DNA of 64,000 nt from Candidatus Nitrosopelagicus sp. (GCA_028343435.1 JAOLYM010000002.1:30674-94673); one strand, 5' to 3'; positions 8,662 through 18,633 are shown, numbered from the stretch's first letter. Numbers and translations: made by a program. The notes: generated from the sequence alone by a model not told the origin.

Positions 8662-9678
8662 ATGAACTGGAGACTAGCAGTAATTCCTGTTACCCTCATA
8701 CCTATCATCATAATTGCTGTTCAATTTGACATTGAAGCAGAAGATATCTTTGCAATAGGGGCTATACCTTTTGCATTAGCCGTTTTAGCAATAATGACAA
8801 AATTAGGATTGCAAGGATTAAAGCTTGCATATATTGCACGAACTTTTCTTGGTCCATTTGATTCAATAAAACGTCTAACCGCAATGCGTGTTGGTAGTGA
8901 GTTTATCAAATTTACAACTCCAATGTTTGTTGGAGCAGAGTTTGCAGTCATTTATTACATGACAAAAAAAGGAATTTCAACATCAAAAGCATCATGGGTT
9001 GCATTATTAGATATTGTAACTGAAGTATTTGCTGCCGGCGTTCTTTCTATTATTGCTGGAATTTTAGCATTAATGTATGGTGCATATGTTGTTGGTGCAG
9101 TAGTTTTAGGAACAAGTATTCCAATAACTGGTTTATGGATTGTTTTATTCTTCATGTCATCAAAACGTACATTCACACTTCCTAGAGTAATTTCATACAT
9201 TGCTACTACACTAGGAAAAGAACGTGGAGAAAAATACGTCAAACAAACCAATGGTTGGATTGAAGATGTTTGTGTGATGAGTAGAGAAAATCTTCATTCT
9301 AGCAAATCAAAAAAAGTATTCATTGTAGGATTTTTTGTATCAATTGTATCTTGGATATGTTATGGAGTTTCATTTCTAATAATTGCAGATGGTGTAGGTT
9401 TTGCAGTAGAGTTCTTTGATTCAATTATGGCAGTAATGGGTGCAAATGCAATTGCCAATCTTCCAATTACAGTTGGTGGTTCAGGATTAGCTGAATTTGG
9501 AATAATTGCTTATCTAAATAATCTTGATCCATTTAATCTATCAGCTGATGTTGATCCACTTCAATGGAATGCTGTAATTGGATGGAGAATCGCTACATAC
9601 TACGTACCAATTGCTGTCACATGGATCTTATTGGTAAAATTAGCATTAAGTAAAATCAGTAAACCAAATTCTGCATGA
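8662..9678 (+). CDS. YbhN/AglD-like flippase-family membrane protein
   Basis: 338 residues with about eight hydrophobic helices. The sequences FIKFTTPMFVGAEF and LPITVGGSGLAEFGI (about 275-290) match the lysylphosphatidylglycerol synthase TM/UPF0104 family. Such proteins are linked to lipid or polyprenyl-linked sugar handling. A TATA-like TTATATTT at 8631-8638 fits a leaderless ATG. The SDR gene follows with almost no gap. Confidence 0.8.
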   Translation: MNWRLAVIPVTLIPIIIIAVQFDIEAEDIFAIGAIPFALAVLAIMTKLGLQGLKLAYIARTFLGPFDSIKRLTAMRVGSEFIKFTTPMFVGAEFAVIYYMTKKGISTSKASWVALLDIVTEVFAAGVLSIIAGILALMYGAYVVGAVVLGTSIPITGLWIVLFFMSSKRTFTLPRVISYIATTLGKERGEKYVKQTNGWIEDVCVMSRENLHSSKSKKVFIVGFFVSIVSWICYGVSFLIIADGVGFAVEFFDSIMAVMGANAIANLPITVGGSGLAEFGIIAYLNNLDPFNLSADVDPLQWNAVIGWRIATYYVPIAVTWILLVKLALSKISKPNSA

Positions 9679-9681
9679 GTG

Positions 9682-10482
9682 ATGAATTTCAAAAATAAAG
9701 TTGTGGTAATTACTGGCGCATCTAGTGGAATTGGTGAAGCAACAGCTGAACAATTTGCTAAAAAAGGAGCAAATATCGTGCTTGTTGCAAGAAGAAAAGA
9801 AAAGCTAGAGCAAGTTGAGAAAAAACTTTCCAAATATCCTACAAAAATTCTAGTACAGGTCTGTGATGTATCTGATAAAGAACAAGTAAAGCAAATGTCT
9901 GAAAAAGTAATTGAAATATTTTCTAAAATTGATGTACTAGTAAATAATGCAGGATTCGTAATTTATGGCAAAGTGGAGGAATTATCTATTGAAGACATTG
10001 AATCACAAATGCAAACCAACTATTTCGGTATGATAAATTGTACCAAATATTTTCTTCCATATTTTCTGAAACAAAATTCTGGTCATATGGTAAATGTAGC
10101 ATCAGTTGGAGGAAGCTTTGGGGTACCTGGTATTGTATCATATTGTGCAACAAAATTTGCAATGCTAGGATTTTCTGAAGGGCTGAACCACGAACTTCAT
10201 GAAACTAATGTTGGAGTAACTGTTGTAAGTCCAATAATGGTTAGAACTAGCTTATTTGATCATCCATCATTCAAAAATTTTACAAAATTTGCAACTGGAA
10301 TTTCCTTAAGTTCTGAAACTGTTGCAAAAGCAATCATCAAGGCATCAGATTCATCTAAATTAGAAATTGTCGTTCCATCATTCGTACGAATTGGAATCTG
10401 GTTTAAACAAACATTTCCATTTTTAATTAATCCAATAATTGGAAATAGATTTAGAAAACAGCTTGATAAAAGAGATTCTTAG
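9682..10482 (+). CDS. Short-chain dehydrogenase/reductase
   Basis: 266 residues from the ATG at 9682 (a GTG at 9679 directly after the upstream stop is the alternative). Rossmann motif TGASSGIG at 11-18, NNAG near 91, and the catalytic Ser with YCATK near 155 are all present. This is a classical NAD(P)-dependent SDR; substrate unknown. It follows the YbhN-like gene, so a role in envelope lipids is possible. Its 3' end overlaps the convergent gene by four bases. Confidence 0.9.
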   Translation: MNFKNKVVVITGASSGIGEATAEQFAKKGANIVLVARRKEKLEQVEKKLSKYPTKILVQVCDVSDKEQVKQMSEKVIEIFSKIDVLVNNAGFVIYGKVEELSIEDIESQMQTNYFGMINCTKYFLPYFLKQNSGHMVNVASVGGSFGVPGIVSYCATKFAMLGFSEGLNHELHETNVGVTVVSPIMVRTSLFDHPSFKNFTKFATGISLSSETVAKAIIKASDSSKLEIVVPSFVRIGIWFKQTFPFLINPIIGNRFRKQLDKRDS

Positions 10483-10844
10483 GCATTTTCATCTGTAATT
10501 TTTATTTCAGCTAATTCGTATTGAATTATTTCAGTAAGATTGATTCCTTGTTCTGCAAGATAATCCACTGTTTTTTTACTTAGTTTAGCTTTCATTTCAT
10601 TTAGTTTGAATTCACACACAACACCTTTTTCTAAATCATTTAATTTTACATCCTTTGAAAGATTTAGCCCTTCAATGATAGATGTTCCTTGTACTGATTC
10701 ATACAATTGTAGATCAACTTTTTTATCTTTTTCATTGATATCTAGAACATAACCGCTATTTGTTAGTGATTTTGGTTTTCCAAATTTTGGTGATTCTAAT
10801 TCTTTATTGATATCTTCTGGAACTTCGTCCTTTTTTTTAGCCAT
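10479..10844 (-). CDS. Hypothetical soluble protein
   Basis: 121 residues, Lys/Glu-rich, starting MAKKKDEVPED, with beta-strand-like segments in the middle (GYVLDINEKDKKVDLQLY). No cysteine cluster, membrane helix or catalytic motif. The zinc-protein gene ends 14 bases upstream, so the two are probably cotranscribed. Family not recognised. Confidence 0.65.
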   Translation of the reverse strand: MAKKKDEVPEDINKELESPKFGKPKSLTNSGYVLDINEKDKKVDLQLYESVQGTSIIEGLNLSKDVKLNDLEKGVVCEFKLNEMKAKLSKKTVDYLAEQGINLTEIIQYELAEIKITDENA

Positions 10845-10857
10845 TTTTCATCAAAAA

Positions 10858-11199
10858 CTATGATTCATCTTTGTCTTTTTTGCTTTTTTGCCACCAATCT
10901 AGATAATCATATTGTTTATCTGATTTTGTGCTTTCTTTACGAGATAACTTGTATCTGATATCACTAACTTGTTCCCTTGTTGCATAGAGACCACATCTTT
11001 TACAAATGAAGTGTTTTGTTGCGGGATCTAACTTCATTATTAGACCTAATCCTTCAAAATCAATTTCATCTTCCATTTCTCTATATGGTGGTGCTCTAAA
11101 TTCAAAACCCTCTTCTTGTTCTTCAGCCTTAAAATCTGCCTCTAGCTGTTTTCTTTTCTTAGATACTTCTCTACTTACACATTCAGGGCAGTTTACCAA
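10858..11199 (-). CDS. Zinc-ribbon protein
   Basis: 113 residues with CPEC at 4-7 and CKRC near residue 66, a split zinc-ribbon pattern, separated by an acidic helical segment. The C-terminus is strongly charged. It may be a nucleic-acid or translation-associated protein, but the family is not recognised. Confidence 0.7.
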   Translation of the reverse strand: MVNCPECVSREVSKKRKQLEADFKAEEQEEGFEFRAPPYREMEDEIDFEGLGLIMKLDPATKHFICKRCGLYATREQVSDIRYKLSRKESTKSDKQYDYLDWWQKSKKDKDES

Positions 11200-11259
11200 T
11201 ATCGATTTCCTTCTATTTTTACATAAGAGTGTTGCCTCATTTTTTAGATCTAAAAAATG

Positions 11260-11327
11260 ACTGATGCGCGGATTAACTCTTCATCCCTTGCGGTCAGTTC
11301 GCCCATCGACAACCGCGCACCAGTACA
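11260..11327 (+). ncRNA. Candidate H/ACA-type small RNA
   Basis: A 12-bp stem joins ACTGATGCGCGG (11260-11271) to CCGCGCACCAGT (11313-11324), with one G-U pair in RNA. ACA follows directly at 11325-11327. A 68-nt length and an ACA right after a basal stem resemble an archaeal single-hairpin H/ACA pseudouridylation guide. I could not fold the upper stem or kink-turn by eye. The minus strand has a T-run after the same stem, so the opposite orientation is the alternative. Confidence 0.45.
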
Positions 11328-11350
11328 TCTCTGTTAGTTTTTGAAAGCTA

Positions 11351-12580
11351 TTATTTTTTGTCTTCTAAAATTTCTGACACAATTTTTGTTGTATTACTGA
11401 CGCCATTCCCATTGAAATTTCTTGAAAATTCTTTAACCGAATCTGTAATTTCCTCATAATTTTCGTACATTTTTCTTATAGCTTCTGCTATTTGCACTCT
11501 ATTTCGAGCGAATAATCCTAATTTTTTTTCTTTCACCCATTCGATCTGATTAGTATGTTCATCATAAATTGGAATTCCAATTATCGGTTTTGCGTGACTA
11601 CCTAGAATTTCTCCCATTACTGTATGAGAACCATTTACCACTGCATATTTGCACAAATTCAAAACTGTTTCTTTTTCCTGTTCAGAAAGAAATCCTTTAT
11701 CGATTTGAATCCAATCAATTTTCTTTTCATATGCCTCTGATATTGAATATTCTTTCCCATCTTTATCTAACACTCTATCAATACTTGAATTATTTTTTGC
11801 ATGAGAAATTATTCTTTTTTCTTTTTTCATCTCTGATTGGTGAAATGCTTCTTCGTACCTTTCACCTGTTCCATCGTTAGTTGATTTGTTTCCAGTTCTC
11901 ATCCAATAACCATAATTTGAATCTGAAACTAATTTTTCTAAATCGCTTTTTTTACTTTTCTCAATTATTTTTTCATTCGTAAAATGTCCCACATAGACTA
12001 CTTTTTCTTCAACCTCCTTTGTAAAATTTAGATTGTATTCACACATTGTATATGGCGGTTCAGAGTCTGCCACAAGAATTTTAGATGCTTTGGAAATTTG
12101 TTTTGCAACAAACTCTAACGCTGGTTTGAAATATATTCTAGATTTCCATAATTTTGGTTTGAACTGATTGGTTACAAACAAACTTGTAATATTTCGTCTT
12201 TGTGCTAATACATTTGAACCCATATCTCCGTCATTAATCACTAAATCAAATCCAATTTTGTTATACAGTTTTGCCTCATCCTTAAGATAACTTGAGATTT
12301 GTGTTACTAACGGTTTATTCTCTTCAACTGGTAGTAGAAAATTTAGCATAGATTTTGTTAAACTGGGTCCAAATTTACCATCAATCGGTGTAGGCATCAA
12401 AACTTCATGGATATTTTCTTTCTCATTAGGAAATTTTTCTAGTAATTTTTCATAAATATCGCCTTTACTAAAATAATGAAATTCATTATCTCCAATCGCT
12501 TTTAATTTTTCATTTAATCTTATCATTCTGGAGTAATGTCCATTTCCCCATGGATAGATGAATTGTCCTATCTTTGCCAT
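11351..12580 (-). CDS. GT-B-fold glycosyltransferase (UDP-glycosyltransferase-like)
   Basis: 409 residues. The N-terminal GNGHYSRMIRL is the glycine-rich loop of GT-B enzymes related to MurG/UGT. The C-terminal VVNGSHTVMGEILGSHAKPI followed by DEHTNQIEWV is the nucleotide-sugar donor-binding signature. Likely transfers a sugar onto a lipid or protein; donor and acceptor unknown. A charged insert at about 220-280 is not typical of the core fold. Confidence 0.82.
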   Translation of the reverse strand: MAKIGQFIYPWGNGHYSRMIRLNEKLKAIGDNEFHYFSKGDIYEKLLEKFPNEKENIHEVLMPTPIDGKFGPSLTKSMLNFLLPVEENKPLVTQISSYLKDEAKLYNKIGFDLVINDGDMGSNVLAQRRNITSLFVTNQFKPKLWKSRIYFKPALEFVAKQISKASKILVADSEPPYTMCEYNLNFTKEVEEKVVYVGHFTNEKIIEKSKKSDLEKLVSDSNYGYWMRTGNKSTNDGTGERYEEAFHQSEMKKEKRIISHAKNNSSIDRVLDKDGKEYSISEAYEKKIDWIQIDKGFLSEQEKETVLNLCKYAVVNGSHTVMGEILGSHAKPIIGIPIYDEHTNQIEWVKEKKLGLFARNRVQIAEAIRKMYENYEEITDSVKEFSRNFNGNGVSNTTKIVSEILEDKK

Positions 12581-12611
12581 GTCTCTTTACTCAAAATTCC
12601 CGCTTAAATTT

Positions 12612-13730
12612 TCAGTGTTCAATTTCTAAGGAGTCTAATATGGTATGAACATTATTTGGTCCCAACTTAATCTTGATAGTTTTCTTTGTTATCTTTTCAT
12701 TTTTGATTGGTTTTGTTTTAGATTTTGTAAAGTTAATTTTGAGAAATTTTTCAATTTTTGAAATGTATTTTTCCATTCCAATCTCTTTTGCATTTTTCAT
12801 GATTTCTGAATCAATTCCAGACAATGGAATGTGTGGTATTATGCCTGCACTAAAAATTCTCTTTTGTAATGTTTCAACATATTTTGATGGATAGATTAAC
12901 GGTGAAGTTGCAAGTGATATGTGAGAAATTCTCTTTTCTTTTGCAGATTTAATTAGAATATTTGTGATGAGGGTATTTTTTGATAATACACCTTCGGAAT
13001 TTTTACCAAATTTTGATATTTTATGAAATTCCAGTTCTATTTCTGTTCTTAACATTCTAGGAAGTATTTTATCTATGATTTTCACTAAATGTATTACATC
13101 TTCACGTGTTTCATAACAAATCAAAAGTTTTACTTCAAATCCTTGTTTGATTGTCTCAAGACAATTGACTGCTGAAAATTCATCTGTTACACAACAAATT
13201 GATTTCTGCAATTGAGAATTATTTACAGTTCCACCTAATCCTTCATCTACAAAAATACAAACATACGCATTTGATTTTGTAACATAAATTTGTAATAATT
13301 TATCATGTTTTAATTCTGTACCAGGTTTAGCAGAAATTTTTTGATTTTTTTCTATTAATGTTGATGTTGCAGCTAACTCTAAATCTTTTATAACAAATCC
13401 TTTTGCATATCCATCTGCTTTAACATAAAATTTTTCACCTTTCAAAAGAAGATTAGAGCCAATTTCACCAACTTGTGATACAATTACTTTAAAATCATTC
13501 TTAATTTTTTTTGCAATTACAATTTGTTTCACACCAAATAATAATCCAATTGCACTTGATACGAAGACTGGGTCATCTGCCTGAACACAAATTAAAAAAT
13601 CATCTTTTACAATTTTTCCAAATTTTAAATTTTTTATCTTTAAAATTATTTTAATATTTTCTATAAGTTGATTAATTTTGTTTTCAGCAAATAATGATGG
13701 ATAAACAACCACTAGAGTATCTTCTGTCAT
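12612..13730 (-). CDS. THUMP-domain ThiI-like protein lacking the PP-loop motif
   Basis: 372 residues. An N-terminal NFLD-like region and a THUMP domain (about 75-185, ending NAYVCIFVDEGLGG) match the RNA-binding half of ThiI, the tRNA 4-thiouridine synthase. Where ThiI has the ATP-binding SGGxDS loop this protein has CCVTDEFSAVN, so ATP pyrophosphatase activity is unlikely in the usual form. A Lys-rich C-terminus follows. It may be an RNA-binding partner of another sulfurtransferase. Confidence 0.7.
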   Translation of the reverse strand: MTEDTLVVVYPSLFAENKINQLIENIKIILKIKNLKFGKIVKDDFLICVQADDPVFVSSAIGLLFGVKQIVIAKKIKNDFKVIVSQVGEIGSNLLLKGEKFYVKADGYAKGFVIKDLELAATSTLIEKNQKISAKPGTELKHDKLLQIYVTKSNAYVCIFVDEGLGGTVNNSQLQKSICCVTDEFSAVNCLETIKQGFEVKLLICYETREDVIHLVKIIDKILPRMLRTEIELEFHKISKFGKNSEGVLSKNTLITNILIKSAKEKRISHISLATSPLIYPSKYVETLQKRIFSAGIIPHIPLSGIDSEIMKNAKEIGMEKYISKIEKFLKINFTKSKTKPIKNEKITKKTIKIKLGPNNVHTILDSLEIEH

Positions 13731-13826
13731 CTAATTTGTTATTTCTAAGGAGTTTATATTTTACAATATCTCTTAACTTGAGCTAATTTTGATATAATTA
13801 TAATAGTTGATTATGTAATCAAACCT

Positions 13827-14546
13827 ATGGGAAAATTTAGTCAACAGGAATTAGATGATGTAAACAATACTTTGTCTACACCTGAGGATTGTTTGAAATG
13901 GGCATTTGACAATCTACATCCAAAATTAGCAAAAGCATCTAGTTTTGGTGCAGAAGATGCAGCAATTGTTGATATGATGTTCAAAATTAATTCGAATTCT
14001 AGATTGTTTACACTTGAAACAGGAAGATTACCTCAAGAAACTTTTGATGTAATGGATGCGGTCGAAAAACAGTATAACACAAAAATTGAAAAATTATATC
14101 CTGATCAAAACGAAGTTGAAAAAATGGTAAAAGAAAAGGGTCTAAACTGTTTCTATGACAGTATTGATAATAGAAAACTCTGTTGTGGCATAAGAAAAGT
14201 TCATCCTATGAATAAAATGCTTGCAACACTTGATGGTTGGATTACTGGTCTTAGAAATGATCAAAACCAAAATCGTTCTGATGCTAAAATGCTTGAAATT
14301 GATAAAATGCATGGAGATATTGTAAAAGTTAATCCACTTGTTAACTGGACTTATGATCAAACATGGGATTATGTAAAATCAAATAATTGTCCTTACAACA
14401 AATTACTTGATCAAGGTTATCCTAGTATTGGTTGTGAGCCATGTACTAGACCAATTAAGATCGGTGAAGACATAAGGGCTGGTCGTTGGTGGTGGGAAAA
14501 CGACACAAACAAAGAATGTGGCCTTCACATGAATCACGACAATTAA
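13827..14546 (+). CDS. cysH: Adenylyl-sulfate (APS) reductase
   Basis: 239 residues. SSFGAEDAA near 38-46 is the PAPS-reductase PP-loop variant. Cys119-Cys120 with Cys203 and Cys206 form the 4Fe-4S ligand set that marks the APS-using class. KECGLH near 229-234 holds the catalytic cysteine. It reduces activated sulfate to sulfite. The ATP sulfurylase gene follows after 25 bases, giving an assimilatory sulfate pair. Confidence 0.93.
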   Translation: MGKFSQQELDDVNNTLSTPEDCLKWAFDNLHPKLAKASSFGAEDAAIVDMMFKINSNSRLFTLETGRLPQETFDVMDAVEKQYNTKIEKLYPDQNEVEKMVKEKGLNCFYDSIDNRKLCCGIRKVHPMNKMLATLDGWITGLRNDQNQNRSDAKMLEIDKMHGDIVKVNPLVNWTYDQTWDYVKSNNCPYNKLLDQGYPSIGCEPCTRPIKIGEDIRAGRWWWENDTNKECGLHMNHDN

Positions 14547-14571
14547 ATTAATCATACAAAACTGATTCATA

Positions 14572-15699
14572 TTGATTAATGCACACGGTGGAAAATTAGT
14601 AAATCGAGTTAAAGATGTTGATCCATCTGGACTTATTTCAATTGATATCTCTGCAGATTTAGCCAATGATGTAGAAAATATCGCAGATGGAATATTTTCA
14701 CCACTGGAAGGATTTCTTAATCAACAAGATTTTGAATCTGTTATTTCAAAAGGAAGATTAGCAAATGGTATGGCATGGACTATGCCAACTGTTTTGGATG
14801 TTGATGATGACACTGGTAAAAAAATGAAAGATGCAGGTGATGTATTACTTAAAAATCCAGACGGAATAGGAATTGCAATTTTACATGTAGAAGATGTATA
14901 CTCTTATGATAAACAAGCTACTATGAATGGAGTTTATGGAACAAACGATGAATCTCATCCAGGTGTTGCAAAAACTAATTCAATGAAAGATTTTCTTGTG
15001 GGTGGAAAAATTGATTATATTCAAAGACAAAATAAAACTGAAATTCGAAAACATAGAATGACTCCAACACAAACAAGAGAGTTATTTGAAAAAATAGGAT
15101 GGAAAACAATAGTCGCATTTCAAACTCGAAATCCTCCACATGTTGCACATGAAATGTTACAAAAAACCGCAATAACAACACGTGATGGTGTTTTTGTAAA
15201 TCCACTCATTGGAAAGAAAAAATCTGGTGATTTTAAAGATGAAATTATTGTAAAAGCATATGAAACAATGATTGAAAAATACTATCCAGAAAACAAATGT
15301 CAATTAGCAACGCTACATACAGAAATGAAATATGCAGGTCCTAGAGAAGCAATTCACCATGCAATCATGCGTCAAAATTATGGATGTACACACATCATTA
15401 TAGGACGAGATCATGCTGGAGTTGGAAAATTCTACGATCCATTTGCAGCACACAAAATATTTGATGATTATCCTGAACTTGAGATAGAACCAATCTTTTT
15501 CCCAGCATTCTTTTACTGTAAAAAATGTCTTACATTTACAAATCCAAATGTTTGTCCATGTGCTCCAGAATATAGAGAACAAATTTCTGGTACGAAAATG
15601 AGAGAGATGATTAACAATGGTGAATCTCCATCAGAATTCATCTTAAGACCTGAAGTTGCTAAAGTAATCATTGATTATGATAAACCATTTGTTGAGTAG
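14572..15699 (+). CDS. sat: ATP sulfurylase (sulfate adenylyltransferase)
   Basis: 375 residues. [11 protein letters not shown] and GRDHAGVG are the two ATP-binding signatures; four cysteines around 315-330 (CKKC...CPC) are the zinc-binding insert of archaeal and some bacterial enzymes. The only sensible start is the TTG at 14572, with TTAAATTAAT at 14542-14551 as a TATA-like box. It makes APS from ATP and sulfate, the substrate of the cysH product just upstream. Confidence 0.94.
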   Translation: MINAHGGKLVNRVKDVDPSGLISIDISADLANDVENIADGIFSPLEGFLNQQDFESVISKGRLANGMAWTMPTVLDVDDDTGKKMKDAGDVLLKNPDGIGIAILHVEDVYSYDKQATMNGVYGTNDESHPGVAKTNSMKDFLVGGKIDYIQRQNKTEIRKHRMTPTQTRELFEKIGWKTIVAFQTRNPPHVAHEMLQKTAITTRDGVFVNPLIGKKKSGDFKDEIIVKAYETMIEKYYPENKCQLATLHTEMKYAGPREAIHHAIMRQNYGCTHIIIGRDHAGVGKFYDPFAAHKIFDDYPELEIEPIFFPAFFYCKKCLTFTNPNVCPCAPEYREQISGTKMREMINNGESPSEFILRPEVAKVIIDYDKPFVE

Positions 15700-15729
15700 C
15701 TTTTTATCAAGATCTGGAAAATTTAGAAT

Positions 15730-16401
15730 ATGAAATATAAAATTTCTATAATCTTTTTTGCATCTTTAATGGTCTTTCCTGCATTTGGACAATGGGAAAC
15801 ACCAAATGAATCACTTTCTGTTGCAAAATTTGATATTAATTGGGATGAGTTCAATTTGCCTGCACGAGATGCAGAAATAATTCCACTTGATGAACTTCAT
15901 CATACAACGTGGCAAGTAAATTTACAAAATGAATTACTCTATGGTAATCCTGATGGTGTTGCAGTAGTAAGATTGTATGATGCAAATATTGAAGATAAAT
16001 TCATAGAAATAGGAATGGGTGCAATTCCTGATAGACCATTTTGGGTTGCAATTAAACTTCCTGAGGAAGGATATGTGGTTGTTCATGATAAACTTGACAG
16101 AGGTTGGCCTGGAACTGGAAAGGTTATCTTAGCATATGCTGATACCGCTGGATTGACAATCAACAATGGAGAGCGAATTGTAATTACAAATCTAGATGTG
16201 GAGGGATTTGCAATAAACTCATACTCTGTTTGGGGCCTTAAAGGTTCACAGGATCCACCTGCTACTGTTGCAGGATTTCTAAATTTTGAAGTTCTTTCTG
16301 GTGATCCAAAAGAAGGCCCATTACACATGTTTCCGTTTTATGTAGTTGGGTGTCTAGGTATTATAGTAGCATTCTTACTCTTCACTAAGAAGCGGAATTA
16401 G
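15730..16401 (+). CDS. Extracytoplasmic protein with C-terminal TM anchor
   Basis: 223 residues: signal peptide (about 1-20), a beta-rich domain (about 25-190) and a C-terminal hydrophobic helix (about 197-218) with basic KKR tail. This is the usual layout of thaumarchaeal surface proteins anchored by a tail helix. Family not recognised. Its end overlaps the convergent nth gene by 17 bases. Confidence 0.7.
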   Translation: MKYKISIIFFASLMVFPAFGQWETPNESLSVAKFDINWDEFNLPARDAEIIPLDELHHTTWQVNLQNELLYGNPDGVAVVRLYDANIEDKFIEIGMGAIPDRPFWVAIKLPEEGYVVVHDKLDRGWPGTGKVILAYADTAGLTINNGERIVITNLDVEGFAINSYSVWGLKGSQDPPATVAGFLNFEVLSGDPKEGPLHMFPFYVVGCLGIIVAFLLFTKKRN

Positions 16402-17038
16402 TTTTATAATATTCACACCCATTTCTTATTTTACAAACTTCACACATTGGCGAAATTGGTTTGCAAATATTTTGACCATACATTACAAATGTATCATTTA
16501 CATCAAGCCAATATTTTTTTGGAACTTTTTCCATTAATGCAAACTCTGTTTCTTCAGGAGTTTTTGTTTTGACTAGTCCAATTCTATTTGAAATTCTATG
16601 AACATGAATGTCTACTGGGATTGCAGGAATTTCATATGCATAAACTAGTACACAGTTTGCTGTTTTTCTTCCTACTCCTGGTAATTCAACTAGTTTTTCT
16701 AAATTATCCGGAACTTTTCCTTTGTATTTTGAATCAATAATTTTTGCAACCTCGATAATACGTTCTGCCTTTACATGATAGAACCCTATTGATTTAATAA
16801 TTTTCTCTACATCCTTTAGTTTAGCTTTTGATAATTGTCTTGCATTTTTGTATACTTTGAATAAATCTTTGACAATTCTTGTAGTTGATTCATCTTTTGT
16901 TCTTGCAGATAAGATTGTTCCAATCAAAATACTAAATGGACCATGATCTTCAGCATCATGTAGATCTCTTAATGCAGTAATTCTTGGAGTTTTTACTGAA
17001 TTCATTGTTTTGTGCATTCCATTAAGAATTTTTTTCAT
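16385..17038 (-). CDS. nth: Endonuclease III
   Basis: 217 residues. The helix-hairpin-helix LPGVGRKTA includes the catalytic lysine; VDIHVHRI holds the catalytic aspartate. The C-terminus has C-x6-C-x2-C-x5-C, the 4Fe-4S loop. It excises oxidised pyrimidines and cleaves AP sites in base-excision repair. It is divergent from the AcnX genes. Confidence 0.95.
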   Translation of the reverse strand: MKKILNGMHKTMNSVKTPRITALRDLHDAEDHGPFSILIGTILSARTKDESTTRIVKDLFKVYKNARQLSKAKLKDVEKIIKSIGFYHVKAERIIEVAKIIDSKYKGKVPDNLEKLVELPGVGRKTANCVLVYAYEIPAIPVDIHVHRISNRIGLVKTKTPEETEFALMEKVPKKYWLDVNDTFVMYGQNICKPISPMCEVCKIRNGCEYYKTNSAS

Positions 17039-17089
17039 ACGTGGTTGTTACAATACAAGTCTTATATCTGTAAAACCTTTGTAATGATT

Positions 17090-18253
17090 ATGGAGTTAAC
17101 CTCTGAAGAAAAAGCTACATTAAATGGTGAACATGGTGATACATTACAAACTGCATATCGAATTCTAGTTGCTACAGGTGAGGCAACCAATGCAGAAAAA
17201 CTCATTCCTATAACATGGGCACATCTTTCAGGTGTTAATTATAATACAATTGGTGATGCTGGCGAACAATTTCTTCGAGAATTAAGTAAAGATGCTCGTG
17301 TCAAGGTAAAAGCAACTGTGAATCCAATGGGAATTGATTTTGATCACATCTCTGAATTTAATCACATTGATGATGAATTTATCAAAAAACAGGCAAGCAT
17401 TCGTGATTCTTACATTAGGATGGGTGTAGAACCGACATTTTCATGTACGCCATATGATATTTTTGATTTACCGGAAAAAAACACTCAGGTTTCATTTGCT
17501 GAAAGTAATGCTGCAATCTTTGCAAACTCACTTGGTGGTCTAAAAACAAACAAAGAAAGTGCATTTAGTGCATTAGCAAGCGCAATTACTGGAAAATCTC
17601 CATATTCTGATTTACGAAAAGACGACATATCAACTCCAATGACGATACGAATGAAAATGGATAATCCAAGTGAACTAGATTTCGGAATGCTTGGATTTTT
17701 TGCAGGAAAAGTTGGTGATACATCTGTTAACATATCAGGAGTCTCACAACCAAACCGACGTAGTTGTAAAGCCTTGTGTGGAGGAATGGGAACTTCAGGT
17801 ACATGCGCTAAATTCCAATTTGTTGATACTGAAGATACAACATCTGAGAAGGTTGATTTTGGAAAAGAAGAGATGAATGAAGTCTTTGATGAATTAAACA
17901 CTGCAGAAAAAGGTGATATTATCACTCTTGGAAGTCCTCAACTAGGATTAGAAGAGTTATCTGATTTATCAAAAATGCTAAAAGGAAAATCATTTGAAAA
18001 GCGTTGCATGATATTTTGTTCAAGAGCTGTCCAAGAACAAGCACGTGCTCTTGATTACATTAATGAAATTGAAAGAGCAGGTGGAGAAATTTTATCTGAT
18101 TGTTGTACATGTCTTACACCATTAATTGATACTAATGAAACTGATGCAATTACTACTAATTCTATTAAAGGTGCGTACTATTTGAAAAATTCTACAGGTG
18201 TAGATGTAAACCTAAAATCACTTGCAAAAATTATTGAGGATGAAACAAAATGA
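17090..18253 (+). CDS. Aconitase X large subunit (phosphomevalonate dehydratase)
   Basis: 387 residues from the ATG at 17090; CTTATAT at 17061-17067 supports this leaderless start over in-frame ATGs at 17084 and 17012. The AcnX catalytic sequence is recognisable, with iron-sulfur cysteine segments SCKALCGGMGTSG and DCCTCL. In archaea this subunit, with the small one, dehydrates 5-phosphomevalonate to trans-anhydromevalonate phosphate in the modified mevalonate pathway to isoprenoid lipids. The small subunit overlaps by four bases. Confidence 0.88.
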   Translation: MELTSEEKATLNGEHGDTLQTAYRILVATGEATNAEKLIPITWAHLSGVNYNTIGDAGEQFLRELSKDARVKVKATVNPMGIDFDHISEFNHIDDEFIKKQASIRDSYIRMGVEPTFSCTPYDIFDLPEKNTQVSFAESNAAIFANSLGGLKTNKESAFSALASAITGKSPYSDLRKDDISTPMTIRMKMDNPSELDFGMLGFFAGKVGDTSVNISGVSQPNRRSCKALCGGMGTSGTCAKFQFVDTEDTTSEKVDFGKEEMNEVFDELNTAEKGDIITLGSPQLGLEELSDLSKMLKGKSFEKRCMIFCSRAVQEQARALDYINEIERAGGEILSDCCTCLTPLIDTNETDAITTNSIKGAYYLKNSTGVDVNLKSLAKIIEDETK

Positions 18254-18633
18254 GTAAAATAATTGTTCAAGGAACGGCACAGGGAACAGTTCTAAAAACT
18301 AGTAGTCCAATTAATTTTCTTGGTGCTGTTGATAAAAAAACAGGTACAATTCGTGATCAAAAATATGATATTTTTGAAAAATCAATCAAAGATACCATAC
18401 TAGTATTTCCACATGGTATTGGAAGTAGTGTAGGCGCATACACCATTTATTCATTAAAATCTAACAATTCTGCACCTGTTGCAATGATATGTACAAAAGC
18501 AGATCTAACTGTTGCATCAGGTTGTGCACTTGCAAACATTCCAATGATTGTAGTATCTAATGACGAATTTAATTCTATACAAGATGGTAATAAAATTACG
18601 GTTGACACAAAATCTGCAAATGTTTTTAATTAA
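18250..18633 (+). CDS. Aconitase X small (swivel) subunit
   Basis: 127 residues of the DUF126/AcnX swivelling domain; FPHGIGSSVGAYTIYSL is the signature loop. It completes the phosphomevalonate dehydratase encoded just upstream (four-base overlap, translational coupling). The 3' end overlaps the convergent RqcH gene by four bases. Confidence 0.88.
   Translation: MSKIIVQGTAQGTVLKTSSPINFLGAVDKKTGTIRDQKYDIFEKSIKDTILVFPHGIGSSVGAYTIYSLKSNNSAPVAMICTKADLTVASGCALANIPMIVVSNDEFNSIQDGNKITVDTKSANVFN

Noticed and set aside
17012-17089. N-terminal extension of the AcnX large subunit
   Set aside because: It would overlap the nth start and its residues are not AcnX-like; the TATA-like box indicates a start at 17090.
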